DNA of 64,000 nt from Mesorhizobium sp. B4-1-3 (GTDB lineage Bacteria; Pseudomonadota; Alphaproteobacteria; Rhizobiales; Rhizobiaceae). The position numbers and the translations under genes were made by a program. The first letter of the stretch is position 1; the number at the start of each line of letters is the position of its first letter. Under the pieces are notes generated by a model. The model saw nothing but the letters and a program-made list of their open reading frames with translations. It ran no database searches and was not told the DNA's origin. Location: NCBI RefSeq assembly GCF_006439355.1, contig NZ_VFTG01000004.1, positions 1 to 64,000 of the forward strand, given 5' to 3'. Below, in pieces: positions 55,742 through 64,000 of this stretch.

Positions 55742-56437
55742 TCAGGCTGCATGGACGGTTTCGATACCGTCGCCGCCGGCAATGATGGCCGTTGACGCCA
55801 GCCCGATGAATAGACCGTGCTCGACAACGCCTGGAATGGCGAAGAGAGCATTCGAAAGCGCTCTTGTATCCGGAATGCGGCCAAAAGATGCATCGAGGAT
55901 AAAGTGGCCGCCGTCTGTAACAAATGGCTGGCCCCCCGTCATCCTCAATGTAACCAGGCCGGAAAGGCCGAGCTTTGCCGCGGTGGCTCGAACCGCGATC
56001 TCGGTGGCGCGCAGGCCGAACTGATTGACCTCGATCGGCAGCGGGAACCGGCCGAGGGTCTCGACCAGCTTGGATTTGTCGGCAATGACGATCATGCGCT
56101 GGGACGCTGCCGCGACGATCTTCTCGCGCAGCAGCGCGCCGCCGCCGCCCTTGATCAAGGTCAGGTCCCGATCGACCTCGTCGGCGCCGTCGATGGTAAG
56201 GTCGAGTTCCGGCGTGTCCTCCAGCGTGGATAGCGGCACACCGAGCTCGCGGCAGAGCGCCGCGGTGCGCTCCGAGGTCGGAACGCCGATGATCTTGAGG
56301 CCGGTCGCGACCTTCTCGGCCAGAAGCCGCACGAATTCTTCCGCCGTGGTGCCGGTGCCGATGCCGAGCCGCATGCCGCTGCCGACATGGGCGAGCGCGG
56401 CCCGCGCGGCTTCGACCTTCAACTGCCTTGCATGCAT
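55742..56437 (-). CDS. rpiA: Ribose-5-phosphate isomerase A
   Basis: A 231-residue enzyme that interconverts ribose 5-phosphate and ribulose 5-phosphate. It has all RpiA motifs: [11 protein letters not shown] near residue 25, TIDGADEVD near 83, and [12 protein letters not shown] near 98 with the catalytic Glu and Lys. It is read divergently from gph, with a 159-bp gap that must contain both promoters. Confidence 0.95.
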   Translation of the reverse strand: MHARQLKVEAARAALAHVGSGMRLGIGTGTTAEEFVRLLAEKVATGLKIIGVPTSERTAALCRELGVPLSTLEDTPELDLTIDGADEVDRDLTLIKGGGGALLREKIVAAASQRMIVIADKSKLVETLGRFPLPIEVNQFGLRATEIAVRATAAKLGLSGLVTLRMTGGQPFVTDGGHFILDASFGRIPDTRALSNALFAIPGVVEHGLFIGLASTAIIAGGDGIETVHAA

Positions 56438-56596
56438 GGGAACCCCGATTTCGCCGGTCTCGCGGGCCTCCTAGCATTTTTGCCTGCCCCGTCAAAGGCT
56501 CCCTCGTTAAAGGCTCTGTGGACCGATCGAGGCTCCTTGCTTGAACCCTGGCCAGCCTGTATCGGCTGCGGCAACGCAATTGTTGCAGGACAGCCC

Positions 56597-57277
56597 ATGA
56601 CCCGCCCGATCATTGTCTTCGACCTCGATGGTACGCTGATCGATACGGCACCGGATTTGCTGGACAGTCTCAACCACAGCCTGGCGGCAAGCGATCTCGC
56701 CGCCGTCGATGAAGCGGGCTTCAGGCGCTTCGTCGGCCATGGGGGGCGCGTCATGATCGAACGCGCGCATGCCGCGCAGAACAAGGCGCTGGCGGCCGAG
56801 GAGCACGACCGGCTCCTGAAGCTGTTCCTCGACCACTACACGCTGAACATTCCCGGAAAATCCCGCCCCTACCCCGGGGTCATCGCTGCGCTCGATCGTT
56901 TCCAGGCCGCGGGCTACCTGATGGCGGTCTGCACCAACAAATACGAAGCGAACTCCGCGACGCTGATCGGCGCGCTCGGCATGTCGAGCTATTTTGCCGC
57001 GATCTGCGGCCAGGACACGTTCGCCTTCCGCAAGCCCGACCCGCGCCATCTGACCGAGACGATCAGGCTGGCCGGCGGCGATCCGAACAGCGCCGTGATG
57101 GTCGGCGATTCGCAGACCGACATCGACACCGCCAAGGCGGCCGGCATTCCCGTGGTCGCAGTCGATTTCGGCTACACCGACCGCCATGTGCGCGAATTCG
57201 AACCGACGCTGGTGATCTCGCATTTCGACACGCTGACGCCGGACCTGGCGGAGCGGCTGATCGCGGCGGCGCGCTAG
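56597..57277 (+). CDS. gph: Phosphoglycolate phosphatase (HAD superfamily)
   Basis: A 226-residue HAD hydrolase. The nucleophile motif is FDLDGTLIDT at residues 8-17, motif II is AVCTNK near 115, motif III Lys is in FRKPDPRHL, and motif IV is MVGDSQTDIDTAK. It removes phosphate from 2-phosphoglycolate, arising from DNA repair or Rubisco oxygenation. I chose the ATG at 56597, directly before the first strand; the frame extends upstream through the divergent promoter region. Confidence 0.92.
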   Translation: MTRPIIVFDLDGTLIDTAPDLLDSLNHSLAASDLAAVDEAGFRRFVGHGGRVMIERAHAAQNKALAAEEHDRLLKLFLDHYTLNIPGKSRPYPGVIAALDRFQAAGYLMAVCTNKYEANSATLIGALGMSSYFAAICGQDTFAFRKPDPRHLTETIRLAGGDPNSAVMVGDSQTDIDTAKAAGIPVVAVDFGYTDRHVREFEPTLVISHFDTLTPDLAERLIAAAR

Positions 57278-57281
57278 GTTT

Positions 57282-57312
57282 GCGACCACTGAGCTAAATT
57301 TGGTGGGATTCG
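57282..57312 (-). other. tRNA-like remnants next to tRNA-Val
   Basis: On the minus strand, 57312-57301 reads CGAATCCCACCA, like a tRNA T-arm 3' half plus CCA, and 57297-57282 reads TTAGCTCAGTGGTCGC, like a tRNA D-arm. They lie between tRNA-Val and gph, but the order and spacing do not make one complete tRNA. They may be debris of tRNA genes or traces of an integration site. Confidence 0.35.
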
Positions 57313-57319
57313 TGAGATC

Positions 57320-57344
57320 ATCCAACCTTTTCAGAAGGTTGGAT
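57320..57344. terminator. Stem-loop abutting the 3' end of tRNA-Val
   Basis: Perfect 10-bp arms (57320-57329 and 57335-57344) with a five-base loop. It could help to end the tRNA transcript on the minus strand or the gph transcript on the plus strand, but there is no T run on either side. Confidence 0.45.
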
Positions 57345-57418
57345 GGTGGGCGATGCAGGGATTGAACCTGCGACCCCACCCGTGTGAAGGGTGTGCTCTC
57401 CCGCTGAGCTAATCGCCC
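57344..57418 (-). tRNA. tRNA-Val(CAC)
   Basis: A 75-nt tRNA on the minus strand with acceptor stem GGGCGAT (57418-57412) pairing with 57354-57348 and encoded CCA. The anticodon loop TTCACAC gives CAC, which reads the valine codon GUG. D-arm TAGCTCAGCGGGAGAGC and T-arm GGTTCAATCC are standard. Confidence 0.97.
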
Positions 57419-57529
57419 GCTTGTTGCCCGAAGGCCAAGCGAGCCGCGATATAAGGGAGCCAGGCTCTCGAAGTCAAGGCGATCTACAGACGATCTTTCA
57501 AGGCCTTCAAACCTCGATCACGCCGTCGC

Positions 57530-57700
57530 CTAAATCAGCCCCCTCCTCACATTCATCCGGGTCACGGCCGTCACCAGAACGGCGCCGGTCATGAAATAGA
57601 GCGTGGCGATGATGTGGCCTTGGTGGAAATGCAGCCCGGCAAACAACAGGGCCGTGACCACGGCAAGGAAGGCGATGACGCGGGAGAAGGCATCGGGCAT
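57530..57700 (-). CDS. Small two-helix membrane protein
   Basis: A 56-residue frame starting MPDAFSRVIAFLAVVTALLF with AAGG before the ATG. Two hydrophobic helices (about residues 6-23 and 29-47) end in a basic tail. No family is recognised. Coding is plausible from the ribosome site and the hydrophobic pattern only. In-frame upstream starts extend to 57739. Confidence 0.5.
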   Translation of the reverse strand: MPDAFSRVIAFLAVVTALLFAGLHFHQGHIIATLYFMTGAVLVTAVTRMNVRRGLI

Positions 57701-57798
57701 GGGGCGACCTTGTGCAATGTGTTGAGTGGCCGCCCTCATTCAGCCGCTCGCTCCATAGAGCGGTTTTCGTTTTTTCGCAATCCGCTCGTTGCGGACTG

Positions 57799-58089
57799 TC
57801 AGGCTAGGTCCACTTCCACCCACAGTCCGCCTGGCCCGCGCGCCGCGCCACCGACGAAATCGGTGAAACCCGGCCAATGCGGCGACGTGCCGTCGAGCTT
57901 GTTGCCGGCAAGCAGGCTGAGCGTGCCGGTGCCATGGCCGCGATTGCTGGTGAGCGTGCCGGCCTCTGCTTCGATCCCGCCAATCCGGGGCGGCCGGCCT
58001 CGCATCGCGAGGCCCGCGCCGTCGCCATGAACCTTTACAAGGAGTCCCTTCGCGGCCGCCACGGCGTGCCTCTCCCCAAAACCAGCCAT
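57799..58089 (-). CDS. Uncharacterised small protein, 96 residues
   Basis: A frame with an ATG start and Gly/Trp-rich C-terminus (HWPGFTDFVGGAARGPGGLW). The composition looks protein-like and no stop interrupts it, but I recognise no family. No clear ribosome site is visible. A plus-strand frame at 57877-58158 overlaps it and looks less likely. Treat it as tentative. Confidence 0.35.
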   Translation of the reverse strand: MAGFGERHAVAAAKGLLVKVHGDGAGLAMRGRPPRIGGIEAEAGTLTSNRGHGTGTLSLLAGNKLDGTSPHWPGFTDFVGGAARGPGGLWVEVDLA

Positions 58090-58537
58090 GGCGCCGACCG
58101 TCCGCTCCAGTCAAGCCAAGGTTTCTGCCATGCTTCGATTGAGCTCTTTGCCGACTAGGCAATCATGCAGCCTGTCTTCAAAGCAAAGGCGACCGAGTCA
58201 TGAACCCACATATTTCAGACACGACAGTCGCTCCCGCGGACATGCATATCTGTGAGCGCCTTCACATACACCGAACAGGATTTGCGCGCAGATATTGCAT
58301 CGGATTCTCGATGAGAAATTTCGATCACCTAGCCATTTTCAGATTTGCTGTCTGCGCGCATGGGCGCCTCCCACCCAAGCGCGCGGACGGCGTTTCGAAG
58401 GATCGGCCCGCAACCGCCATTGCGCCCGGTCTCCTTGCAGTTTGCCGGCTTGTCCGAATTCGGCGTGTCGGGCGTGACATCAGACCTCCTGTCCGCCCTG
58501 CCGAATTCGGTCAGCCACCACAAAAGGAGACGACGCT
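58090..58537. other. Intergenic region upstream of the Crp-like gene
   Basis: No convincing gene lies here. A 113-codon plus-strand frame (58200-58541) has biased Arg/Pro composition typical of a chance frame. The main feature is a repeated 10-bp palindrome at 58454-58463 and 58501-58510. Confidence 0.5.
58454..58510. promoter_or_regulatory. Two copies of palindrome CCGAATTCGG (candidate operator)
   Basis: The perfect 10-bp palindrome CCGAATTCGG occurs at 58454-58463 and 58501-58510, 47 bp apart. The second copy ends 14 bp before the AAGGAG ribosome site of the Crp-like gene, so a bound protein could block its transcription. It is not a classical CRP or FNR box. Confidence 0.45.
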
Positions 58538-59278
58538 TTGATCGAGCACGCACTTGTCCTACAATTTCCGCTCAACGAGAGGCGGAATCGTATCATGGCT
58601 ACAAACGGCGCGGACGACAGGAACCTGCCGCGCCTGGCGCGCATAGACCCGCGCCAGTTCGACCTGCTGTTCGCGGGCTGCAAGCTGGAGCGCTATGCCG
58701 CCGGCCAGCATTTGTTCGTCCAGGAGGATGCGTCCGACCGCATTTACGGCGTGATGAGCGGCACCGTCGAGATTTCGATCTATTCGCCGGGCGGGCAGAA
58801 GCTGGTGGCCAATATCGAGCTGTCGCGCAGCCTGGTCGGCGAGATCGGGGCGCTCGACGGGCGCCCGCGCACCGCGACCGCCATCTGCCTCACCGCCTGC
58901 GAGCTGGTTTCGCTGAGCCGGACACAACTCTTTGACCGCATGGAGAAAAACCCGCCTCTCGCACGCGCGATGATCGAGTTGCTGTGCGCGAGACTTCGCT
59001 GGGTCAGCGGTGAACTGGGCGACCAGGCCTTTTTCGGCATCGAGGCCCGGCTGGCAAAGCGGCTGGTTTTCCTGAGCGGCGTCATGGCCGACAGCGCCGG
59101 CTGGATTCCGATTTCGCAGTCGGAACTCGGCGAGTTCCTCGGCGCGACGCGCGAATCCGTCAACAAGACGCTGAACGATTGGCGCAACCGCCAGATGATC
59201 GCCATCAAGCGCGGCGGGTTGCGCATCACCAATCTCGCCGCGCTGAACCACATCGCCGAATCGCAGGACGACGACTGA
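58538..59278 (+). CDS. Crp/Fnr-family transcriptional regulator
   Basis: A regulator of 246 residues from the TTG at 58538, which has AAGGAG 8 bp upstream, or 227 from the ATG at 58595. The cyclic-nucleotide-binding fold (about residues 45-155) includes LVGEIGALDGRPRTATA. The C-terminal winged helix has SQSELGEFLGATRESVNKTL. The Cys cluster of FNR is absent, so it does not sense oxygen by an iron-sulfur cluster. The Arg and Ser/Thr that bind cAMP are not clearly kept. It faces the P450/DyP fusion gene tail to tail. Confidence 0.88.
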   Translation: MIEHALVLQFPLNERRNRIMATNGADDRNLPRLARIDPRQFDLLFAGCKLERYAAGQHLFVQEDASDRIYGVMSGTVEISIYSPGGQKLVANIELSRSLVGEIGALDGRPRTATAICLTACELVSLSRTQLFDRMEKNPPLARAMIELLCARLRWVSGELGDQAFFGIEARLAKRLVFLSGVMADSAGWIPISQSELGEFLGATRESVNKTLNDWRNRQMIAIKRGGLRITNLAALNHIAESQDDD

Positions 59279-59342
59279 GCGTTCGGATTCCGCGACCTCG
59301 CCGGGTTTCTCTCGTCTCGACGAAGCGACCAGCCGCATCAGA

Positions 59343-62300
59343 TCACAACCGCGAGATCATATAGCGCAGCGCCGAGCGGCTCGGCATGAAGAAATAGCCG
59401 CCGCCCCTCGTGGTGACGAACTGCGGCACATCCTTGAGCACAGTGACTTTTTCCCAGGAAGGGATCGAGAACCGGCCGCCGCCACGCCGCGCGCCGATTG
59501 TCGGATCCGTCTCGCCCACAAGGCCCTGGAACGAGTTCGATGAGACCCAGGTCTGCTGGATGAACTCGTATTGGCGTTCGATATCGGCGTTGAGGCACAT
59601 GAAGAGCAGTCCCTTCTCTGTCTTCCCGCCTTTGCCCTTCTTCTCATAGGTGCGGCCGACGCGCAGGATGCGGTGGCGCTTGCCGATCCTGATCTGCGTC
59701 TCGCGATCCTCGCCCAGCGAATCGCGCGGATTGGAACGGCGTATGTGGGAGCCGAGCGGACAAGCATGCCCCTGCGGGTCTTCGGCGCCGAGCGCGAAAT
59801 CATTGTCGATGCCGCGGCCCGGACGCCCGTTCGGGTTGCGCACCAGCGAGCTGCCGTCCTGCCAGCGGCCGAGCATCTTTGCCGCCACCCAGCGCGGTGT
59901 AATGGCTGCATCGCCGGTTTCGCCGGAGGCCCGAACGGCCGCCTGCCGGCAATAATCGTCGAACAATTCGACATGCTGCTCGAACTGGCGCACGACGAGG
60001 AAGGTGCCGTTGCGGCCGAAATCGCGCGGCGGAGGCGGTTGCCCCGGGATCTGCCGGTTGCGCCGCACCTGCGACAGGATGCCGGTGCGGTCCAGCGCCG
60101 CCTCGACCGATGGCGAAGCCGGGTAGAAGCCATGCTCGTCGCGATAGCCGAACAGGAACTCGCCGGGCGCGACGAGATGCATGGGCGCGGCTCCCTTGGC
60201 GGCGCGCGCCGTGCCCCGTACGATCGGCTGCGAGACGCCGTCGACGAAACCGAAATGCTCGACCGCCCGCTTGCCGTCGCGCTTCACCAGCAGCGGCAGC
60301 TCGGTGGTCACGGACATGCCGGCACCCGTCGTCTGTCGCTTCATGGCCGCGATTTCGGCTTTCAACGCGGCCGGCGTCTCGGCGTAGCAGACGATGACGA
60401 GGTCGACAGGATTCTTGGGCGAGCCCCATTGCCATTTGTCGGGAGCGTCGGGACCGGTATCGTTGAGGATGCGGCTGCGCTCGGGCGTCCCCATGCCTTG
60501 GCGGAAAGCGACCGGGAACGTATCCAACGGCTCGTCGTCGACGCCGCCTTGAAGCCCGAGCCGGCGCAGGCCGTTGGGGCCGAACGCCACCGTCATGGCA
60601 CGGCCGGCCGGCACGCCGTCGCCGAAGCTGGTCTTGTCGATGACGAAATCGAGCCACGCCTTGCGCTTGGCTGCCGGCAAACCATCCGGCACTTCGATCG
60701 CAAGCATATGCGCGTGACCGAGCGCACCGAATGGGCCGAAGAAGATCGACTGGATTTCCCCGGATTCCAGCTCTTCGAGCGGGGCGGACGCCGGTTCGGG
60801 CAAGCTGGTCGTGTCCGCCGGGCGCGCTTGCGGGCGCGGCAGGGAGCCAAACAGGCTTAGCCAGTCGCGCGCCTCGTTGCCGGTGGCCGAAGCGATGCCC
60901 CGCCTGATCCTGGAGTTGATGCGGATGCGCGTGGTGTTGAGATGCGGATAGGCGCTATACCAGAACAGCGTCGGCACCTGCTGGCGCCGCGCCCAGCGCT
61001 TGAAGCGATCGCCGTCGCGCGCGCCGTCGAGGAACAGCCAGCGCGTGCGCGGATAGCCTTCAGTGTTGCTCCACACACCGGTCAGGCCGGCCGCGGCCTT
61101 GGCGATGAAATCCTCGAGATAGCTTTCCCAGCTGCCGCCGTAATTGGAAAAGAACACCAGCCTGTCCGTGCCGGGCAACAACACCCAGCGGGCGAAATGA
61201 ATGGTGTTGATGGTGGCTAGGAAGCCCGGACGGAATACTTTCTGCGCCGATATCGAGATGAGATAGAAGGTGAGCCTCAGCGCGAGCCGCCTCAAGATCC
61301 CAGGCTTCATCGTCGAGATCGCCGTCAGGTTATTCTGCGCGGTGTGATCCTCCTTGGCGAGGATCTTTTCGAGCGCGCCGATATCGACCGGGGTGTTCGC
61401 CGGCCGGTCCTTGTCCTCGAGCCGCCTCAGCGCCAGGAAGCAAAGGCCTAGGAACAGGAGGAGAATGGCCAGCAGGCCGAGCACCGAAAGCAGAAGCGCC
61501 GCCCCGGCGATCGCGATATTGGCGAAAGTGACGCCATGCGGATTGCCGAACACGAGCACATAGGTCATGCGCCAAAAAGCGAGAACGACGAGCGCGACGG
61601 TGGCGAACATCGCCGGAGTGAGCAACGTCGTCGTCAACGCGCGGGCCCAGTGGCCCGCCGGTCGTTCCAGCAAGCTTTCGGCGGGCTCGAACGCCCAGCC
61701 GAATTGCCCGAGACAGCGGACATGCAGGCGCGCCTCGGCAAGTACGTCCATCGCATTGCCGTTGCCTACGCGCGGCTTCTCGACGATCTCGCGCACGCTG
61801 TCGGCGAGCTTGGCCTCCGCCAGGATCCGCCGCACGGAATGTCCCGGCGTGCCCGAGAAAACCAGCCCGGCGGCGCTGCCGAAGGAGGGCGATATCTCGA
61901 TATGGTTCTTCTTCAGGAAGTCCTCCAGCGACCCGCCATCCGGCAGGCCGCAGACATCCCTGAAGATCGGCTGCAGCCGATGCCCGATCGATTGCGTGAC
62001 GGCGGCGATGACCTCGTCGGTGCTGCCGTCGCCCGAGATTTCGAGCACCAACGCGCCGGTCTCGGTCCCCGTCTTCTCGTCCTTGCCGGTCGGAACGACG
62101 GCCAGGCTGGTGAAATGAATGGTGCCGACCTCGTCGAGCGCGGCGCGGATCTCGCCGATCGCCGGATTGCCGAGATCCGCGACCTTGTCGCGCACCGCGT
62201 CGAGCGGCATCGGTCGGGTGATCGGGCAGACCACCGTCACCATCGACTGTTCGGCGGTGCGGCAAAGCGGCGAGCGCTCGAAATCGACTTTGAGGCTCGC

Positions 62301-63578
62301 TGGATAGGCGCCGACATTGATCATCTTGCCGGCCCTGCCCCTTGCGCAGGCCAGCTTCGGTTTGCTGAACAGGGCACGAACACATTCGCCGATCTGGATG
62401 CGGGCGATCTCTGCGCCGATGCACAGATGGATGCCGTAGCCGAACACCATGTAGTCGCGATGCGGGCGCGACGTATCGAACTCGTTCGGCCGCTGCACGA
62501 TCTCCGGATCGAACATGGCTGAAAGCGTCGCCGGCATCACCACCGTTCCGGCCTTGACCAAACGCTCGCGGCGCGTGCCCTTGCCGATGACCGCGTCACG
62601 CCGCGTGTAGCGCCACGGCCCGATCCAGATCGGCTTGAAGCGCATGGCCTCCATGATCGACCGGTCGAGCTTGCCGGTATCGCCGGCCGCGATAGCTGCA
62701 TCCACCGCCTGTCGCGCATCGGCTCGCGACAGGATCACATCCAGACAGTTGCCGCTGGCGAGCACGTTGGTCGGCACAAAGCCGGCGACCATGCCGAGCA
62801 TGATCGAATGGATGTCGGGCAGCGAGAGCCGCCCCTGGTCCATCAACGCCACGAGGCGGGCCAGCGGCCGGTCGTCCCTGCCCGCCCTTTCCCTGATCGC
62901 GGCGATCGAGCGGTCTATGACCTTGATCAGGCGATCACCGCCGACCACGGCAAGCTGGCGCGTGGTGGGGTTTGCCGTCGGGTCGGAGAAGAACAATGCG
63001 CTGAGCGCGATCGACCAGTCGGCGAACTCGGTTTCGTCGTCGATCTCGAGGCCGAAATAATCGCGGCAGATGCGCACCGGCACGATCTTCATCAACCCGG
63101 CGATGGCATCGAAACCAGGGCTGGCGCGGGTCATGATATCGCGCGAATGGCGCTCGGCGATCGGCCGGACGATGGCTTCGACTTCCGCTGGCGGGAACGC
63201 GCTCAGCACCGCCGATTTCATCTGCCGGTACGCGGCGCCGTCCTGCATGCCGAGAATAAAATTCGAGCCCCGGGCGAGCTCGGCCATTTCCGGCCCGTAG
63301 GGCGTCTCGAACTCGTCGCCCCGCTCCAATATGTCGCGCACATCCGCGCCCTTGGTGACGAGCAGGAAATTGCCGAAGCCGAGATTCGGCCAGAAACGGC
63401 GCAGCAGCGCCAGCAGCCAGCGCGGATCGCCAAGAAGAAAACCGGCGATGCGGGAAGCGATGCCGTCCTTGGAGCGCAGGCGGTTGATGTCGAAAGGCGG
63501 CATCTCGGCGACGGGACGCTGGCTCTTCTGAGCAGCGCGGACGGCGGCGAAGTATTTCAAGGTGATCATCGCGTTCAA
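59343..63578 (-). CDS. Cytochrome P450 - membrane domain - DyP-type peroxidase fusion
   Basis: A 1411-residue single frame joining two haem enzymes. Residues 1-430 are a P450 with EAMR (ExxR, 310-313) and the haem loop FGYGIHLCIG with Cys386. The I-helix reads AGFVPTN near 265, so the acid-alcohol pair AGxD/ET is missing. Residues 440-640 hold a module with TIHFTSLAVVP; two helices cross the membrane near 647-675 and 686-717; a second related module has TIHFARWVLLP near 792. Residues 920-1411 are a DyP peroxidase with GFVDG (Asp1113) and PLGSHIRRSNPRD with proximal His1278. The C-terminal part also has LLFMCLNADIERQYEFIQQ. Substrates are unknown; linked peroxide-driven oxidation at the membrane is a guess. 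Confidence 0.88.
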   Translation of the reverse strand: MNAMITLKYFAAVRAAQKSQRPVAEMPPFDINRLRSKDGIASRIAGFLLGDPRWLLALLRRFWPNLGFGNFLLVTKGADVRDILERGDEFETPYGPEMAELARGSNFILGMQDGAAYRQMKSAVLSAFPPAEVEAIVRPIAERHSRDIMTRASPGFDAIAGLMKIVPVRICRDYFGLEIDDETEFADWSIALSALFFSDPTANPTTRQLAVVGGDRLIKVIDRSIAAIRERAGRDDRPLARLVALMDQGRLSLPDIHSIMLGMVAGFVPTNVLASGNCLDVILSRADARQAVDAAIAAGDTGKLDRSIMEAMRFKPIWIGPWRYTRRDAVIGKGTRRERLVKAGTVVMPATLSAMFDPEIVQRPNEFDTSRPHRDYMVFGYGIHLCIGAEIARIQIGECVRALFSKPKLACARGRAGKMINVGAYPASLKVDFERSPLCRTAEQSMVTVVCPITRPMPLDAVRDKVADLGNPAIGEIRAALDEVGTIHFTSLAVVPTGKDEKTGTETGALVLEISGDGSTDEVIAAVTQSIGHRLQPIFRDVCGLPDGGSLEDFLKKNHIEISPSFGSAAGLVFSGTPGHSVRRILAEAKLADSVREIVEKPRVGNGNAMDVLAEARLHVRCLGQFGWAFEPAESLLERPAGHWARALTTTLLTPAMFATVALVVLAFWRMTYVLVFGNPHGVTFANIAIAGAALLLSVLGLLAILLLFLGLCFLALRRLEDKDRPANTPVDIGALEKILAKEDHTAQNNLTAISTMKPGILRRLALRLTFYLISISAQKVFRPGFLATINTIHFARWVLLPGTDRLVFFSNYGGSWESYLEDFIAKAAAGLTGVWSNTEGYPRTRWLFLDGARDGDRFKRWARRQQVPTLFWYSAYPHLNTTRIRINSRIRRGIASATGNEARDWLSLFGSLPRPQARPADTTSLPEPASAPLEELESGEIQSIFFGPFGALGHAHMLAIEVPDGLPAAKRKAWLDFVIDKTSFGDGVPAGRAMTVAFGPNGLRRLGLQGGVDDEPLDTFPVAFRQGMGTPERSRILNDTGPDAPDKWQWGSPKNPVDLVIVCYAETPAALKAEIAAMKRQTTGAGMSVTTELPLLVKRDGKRAVEHFGFVDGVSQPIVRGTARAAKGAAPMHLVAPGEFLFGYRDEHGFYPASPSVEAALDRTGILSQVRRNRQIPGQPPPPRDFGRNGTFLVVRQFEQHVELFDDYCRQAAVRASGETGDAAITPRWVAAKMLGRWQDGSSLVRNPNGRPGRGIDNDFALGAEDPQGHACPLGSHIRRSNPRDSLGEDRETQIRIGKRHRILRVGRTYEKKGKGGKTEKGLLFMCLNADIERQYEFIQQTWVSSNSFQGLVGETDPTIGARRGGGRFSIPSWEKVTVLKDVPQFVTTRGGGYFFMPSRSALRYMISRL

Positions 63579-63687
63579 GCCCCCCGGCTGTCCACGTCAA
63601 TGCGATGCCGGCGTTGTTCTGGCCTAGGTTTGCATCGGTCCGGCGTATGTGAACCCATTCACAGTCATTTAATGTCGGCCCCGACAA

Positions 63688-64000
63688 TCATCCGGCAGAC
63701 TTGGCCAGGTCGAAATTGCCGATCAGGAACTTGTTCTTGGCCGGGTCCGCGAACGGTATCCAACGTATCCTTTGCTCGGAAAAATCGGGATGCCTGGTCA
63801 TGAAAATCGCAAGCTCGCGCGCCGCCTCGTCGCGCCGGCCGCTTCTCATCAGCGCCCCTATCTTCAGGAACCTGGCGTAGAAGTAGCCTGGCGACAGGTT
63901 GAGCGAGCGCTCTGCGGTGGCGATCGCGGCCGGCCAGTCCTCGACGAAGCAATAGGCCGCGGCCAGTTCTCCCAGGTTGTGGAAGCGATAGAGGTCGAAC
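63688..64000 (-). CDS. TPR-repeat protein, C-terminal part
   Basis: The last 103 codons of a gene that continues beyond the window. The helices FHNLGELAAAYCFVEDWPAA and GYFYARFLKIGALMRSGRRDEA are TPR-like pairs, and the end reads IPFADPAKNKFLIGNFDLA. In rhizobia such TPR tails are common at the C-terminus of class III adenylate cyclases, so that is a likely identity, but no catalytic domain is visible here. It is transcribed toward the P450/DyP fusion with a 109-bp gap. Confidence 0.7.
   Translation of the reverse strand, partial: FDLYRFHNLGELAAAYCFVEDWPAAIATAERSLNLSPGYFYARFLKIGALMRSGRRDEAARELAIFMTRHPDFSEQRIRWIPFADPAKNKFLIGNFDLAKSAG

Noticed and set aside
58200..58541. A 113-codon plus-strand frame upstream of the Crp-like gene
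   Set aside because: Arg/Pro-rich composition with no motif, and it overlaps the palindromes and ribosome site of the next gene.

Overview
The window is GC-rich bacterial chromosome from an alphaproteobacterium of the order Hyphomicrobiales (Rhizobiales), most like Mesorhizobium or a near relative. The grounds are the rhizobial gene order pdhC, esterase, lpdA, lipA, coq10-like, pncC, ispDF, nifR3-ntrBC, ntrYX, dat, hfq, hflX; a phosphatidylcholine synthase; an IalB protein; a fused IspDF; and several intergenic palindromic repeats of the RIME type. I see no phage, plasmid, CRISPR or intact insertion sequence. Most of the window is ordinary core genome.

Layout, left to right. 1-6.1 kb: the end of the pyruvate dehydrogenase cluster, lipoate synthase, a COQ10-like protein, and the opposing pncC-ispDF pair. 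6.2-15 kb: the nitrogen regulation block (nifR3-ntrB-ntrC, ntrY-ntrX), then a D-amino acid aminotransferase, hfq and hflX. 16.5-22.3 kb: mazG, an aromatic aminotransferase, an ECF sigma/anti-sigma pair, a Bax inhibitor-1 family protein and a mutarotase-like protein. 22.3-23.5 kb: a gene-poor stretch with two decayed gene fragments and a dif-like XerC/XerD site. 23.5-31.1 kb: a minus-strand housekeeping run of rlpA, dacA, tmk, holB, metG, tatD and an MBL hydrolase. 31-45 kb: tRNA-Ser, a TerC-family protein, rimO, a BMP-type nucleoside ABC transporter, quinone oxidoreductase, a DUF2182-DUF1326-phosphatidylcholine synthase operon, a UbiH-like monooxygenase and an AEC transporter. 45-57 kb: hspQ, ialB, a peptide-binding protein, a DsbA-family protein, a BclA/ExsE-like ABC transporter, mgtE, gor, rpiA, gph and tRNA-Val. 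58.5-64 kb: a Crp/Fnr regulator facing a very large cytochrome P450/DyP peroxidase fusion, then the end of a TPR protein.

Three things stand out. First, a dif-like site at 23295-23322 sits exactly where a KOPS-type octamer changes strand: five GGGNAGGG to its left and ten reverse complements to its right, with no exceptions found by eye. Gene direction also flips there, so the window probably spans the replication terminus. Second, the 1411-residue protein at 59343-63578 joins a P450 domain, a two-helix membrane segment and a DyP-type haem peroxidase in one chain, and the P450 part lacks the usual acid-alcohol pair. Third, the mgtE start region folds into a hairpin of about 16 bp that buries both the ribosome binding site and the start codon and also encodes a possible 10-codon leader peptide. 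A D,D-carboxypeptidase that has lost two catalytic motifs and an NtrX without the GAFTGA loop also deserve attention.
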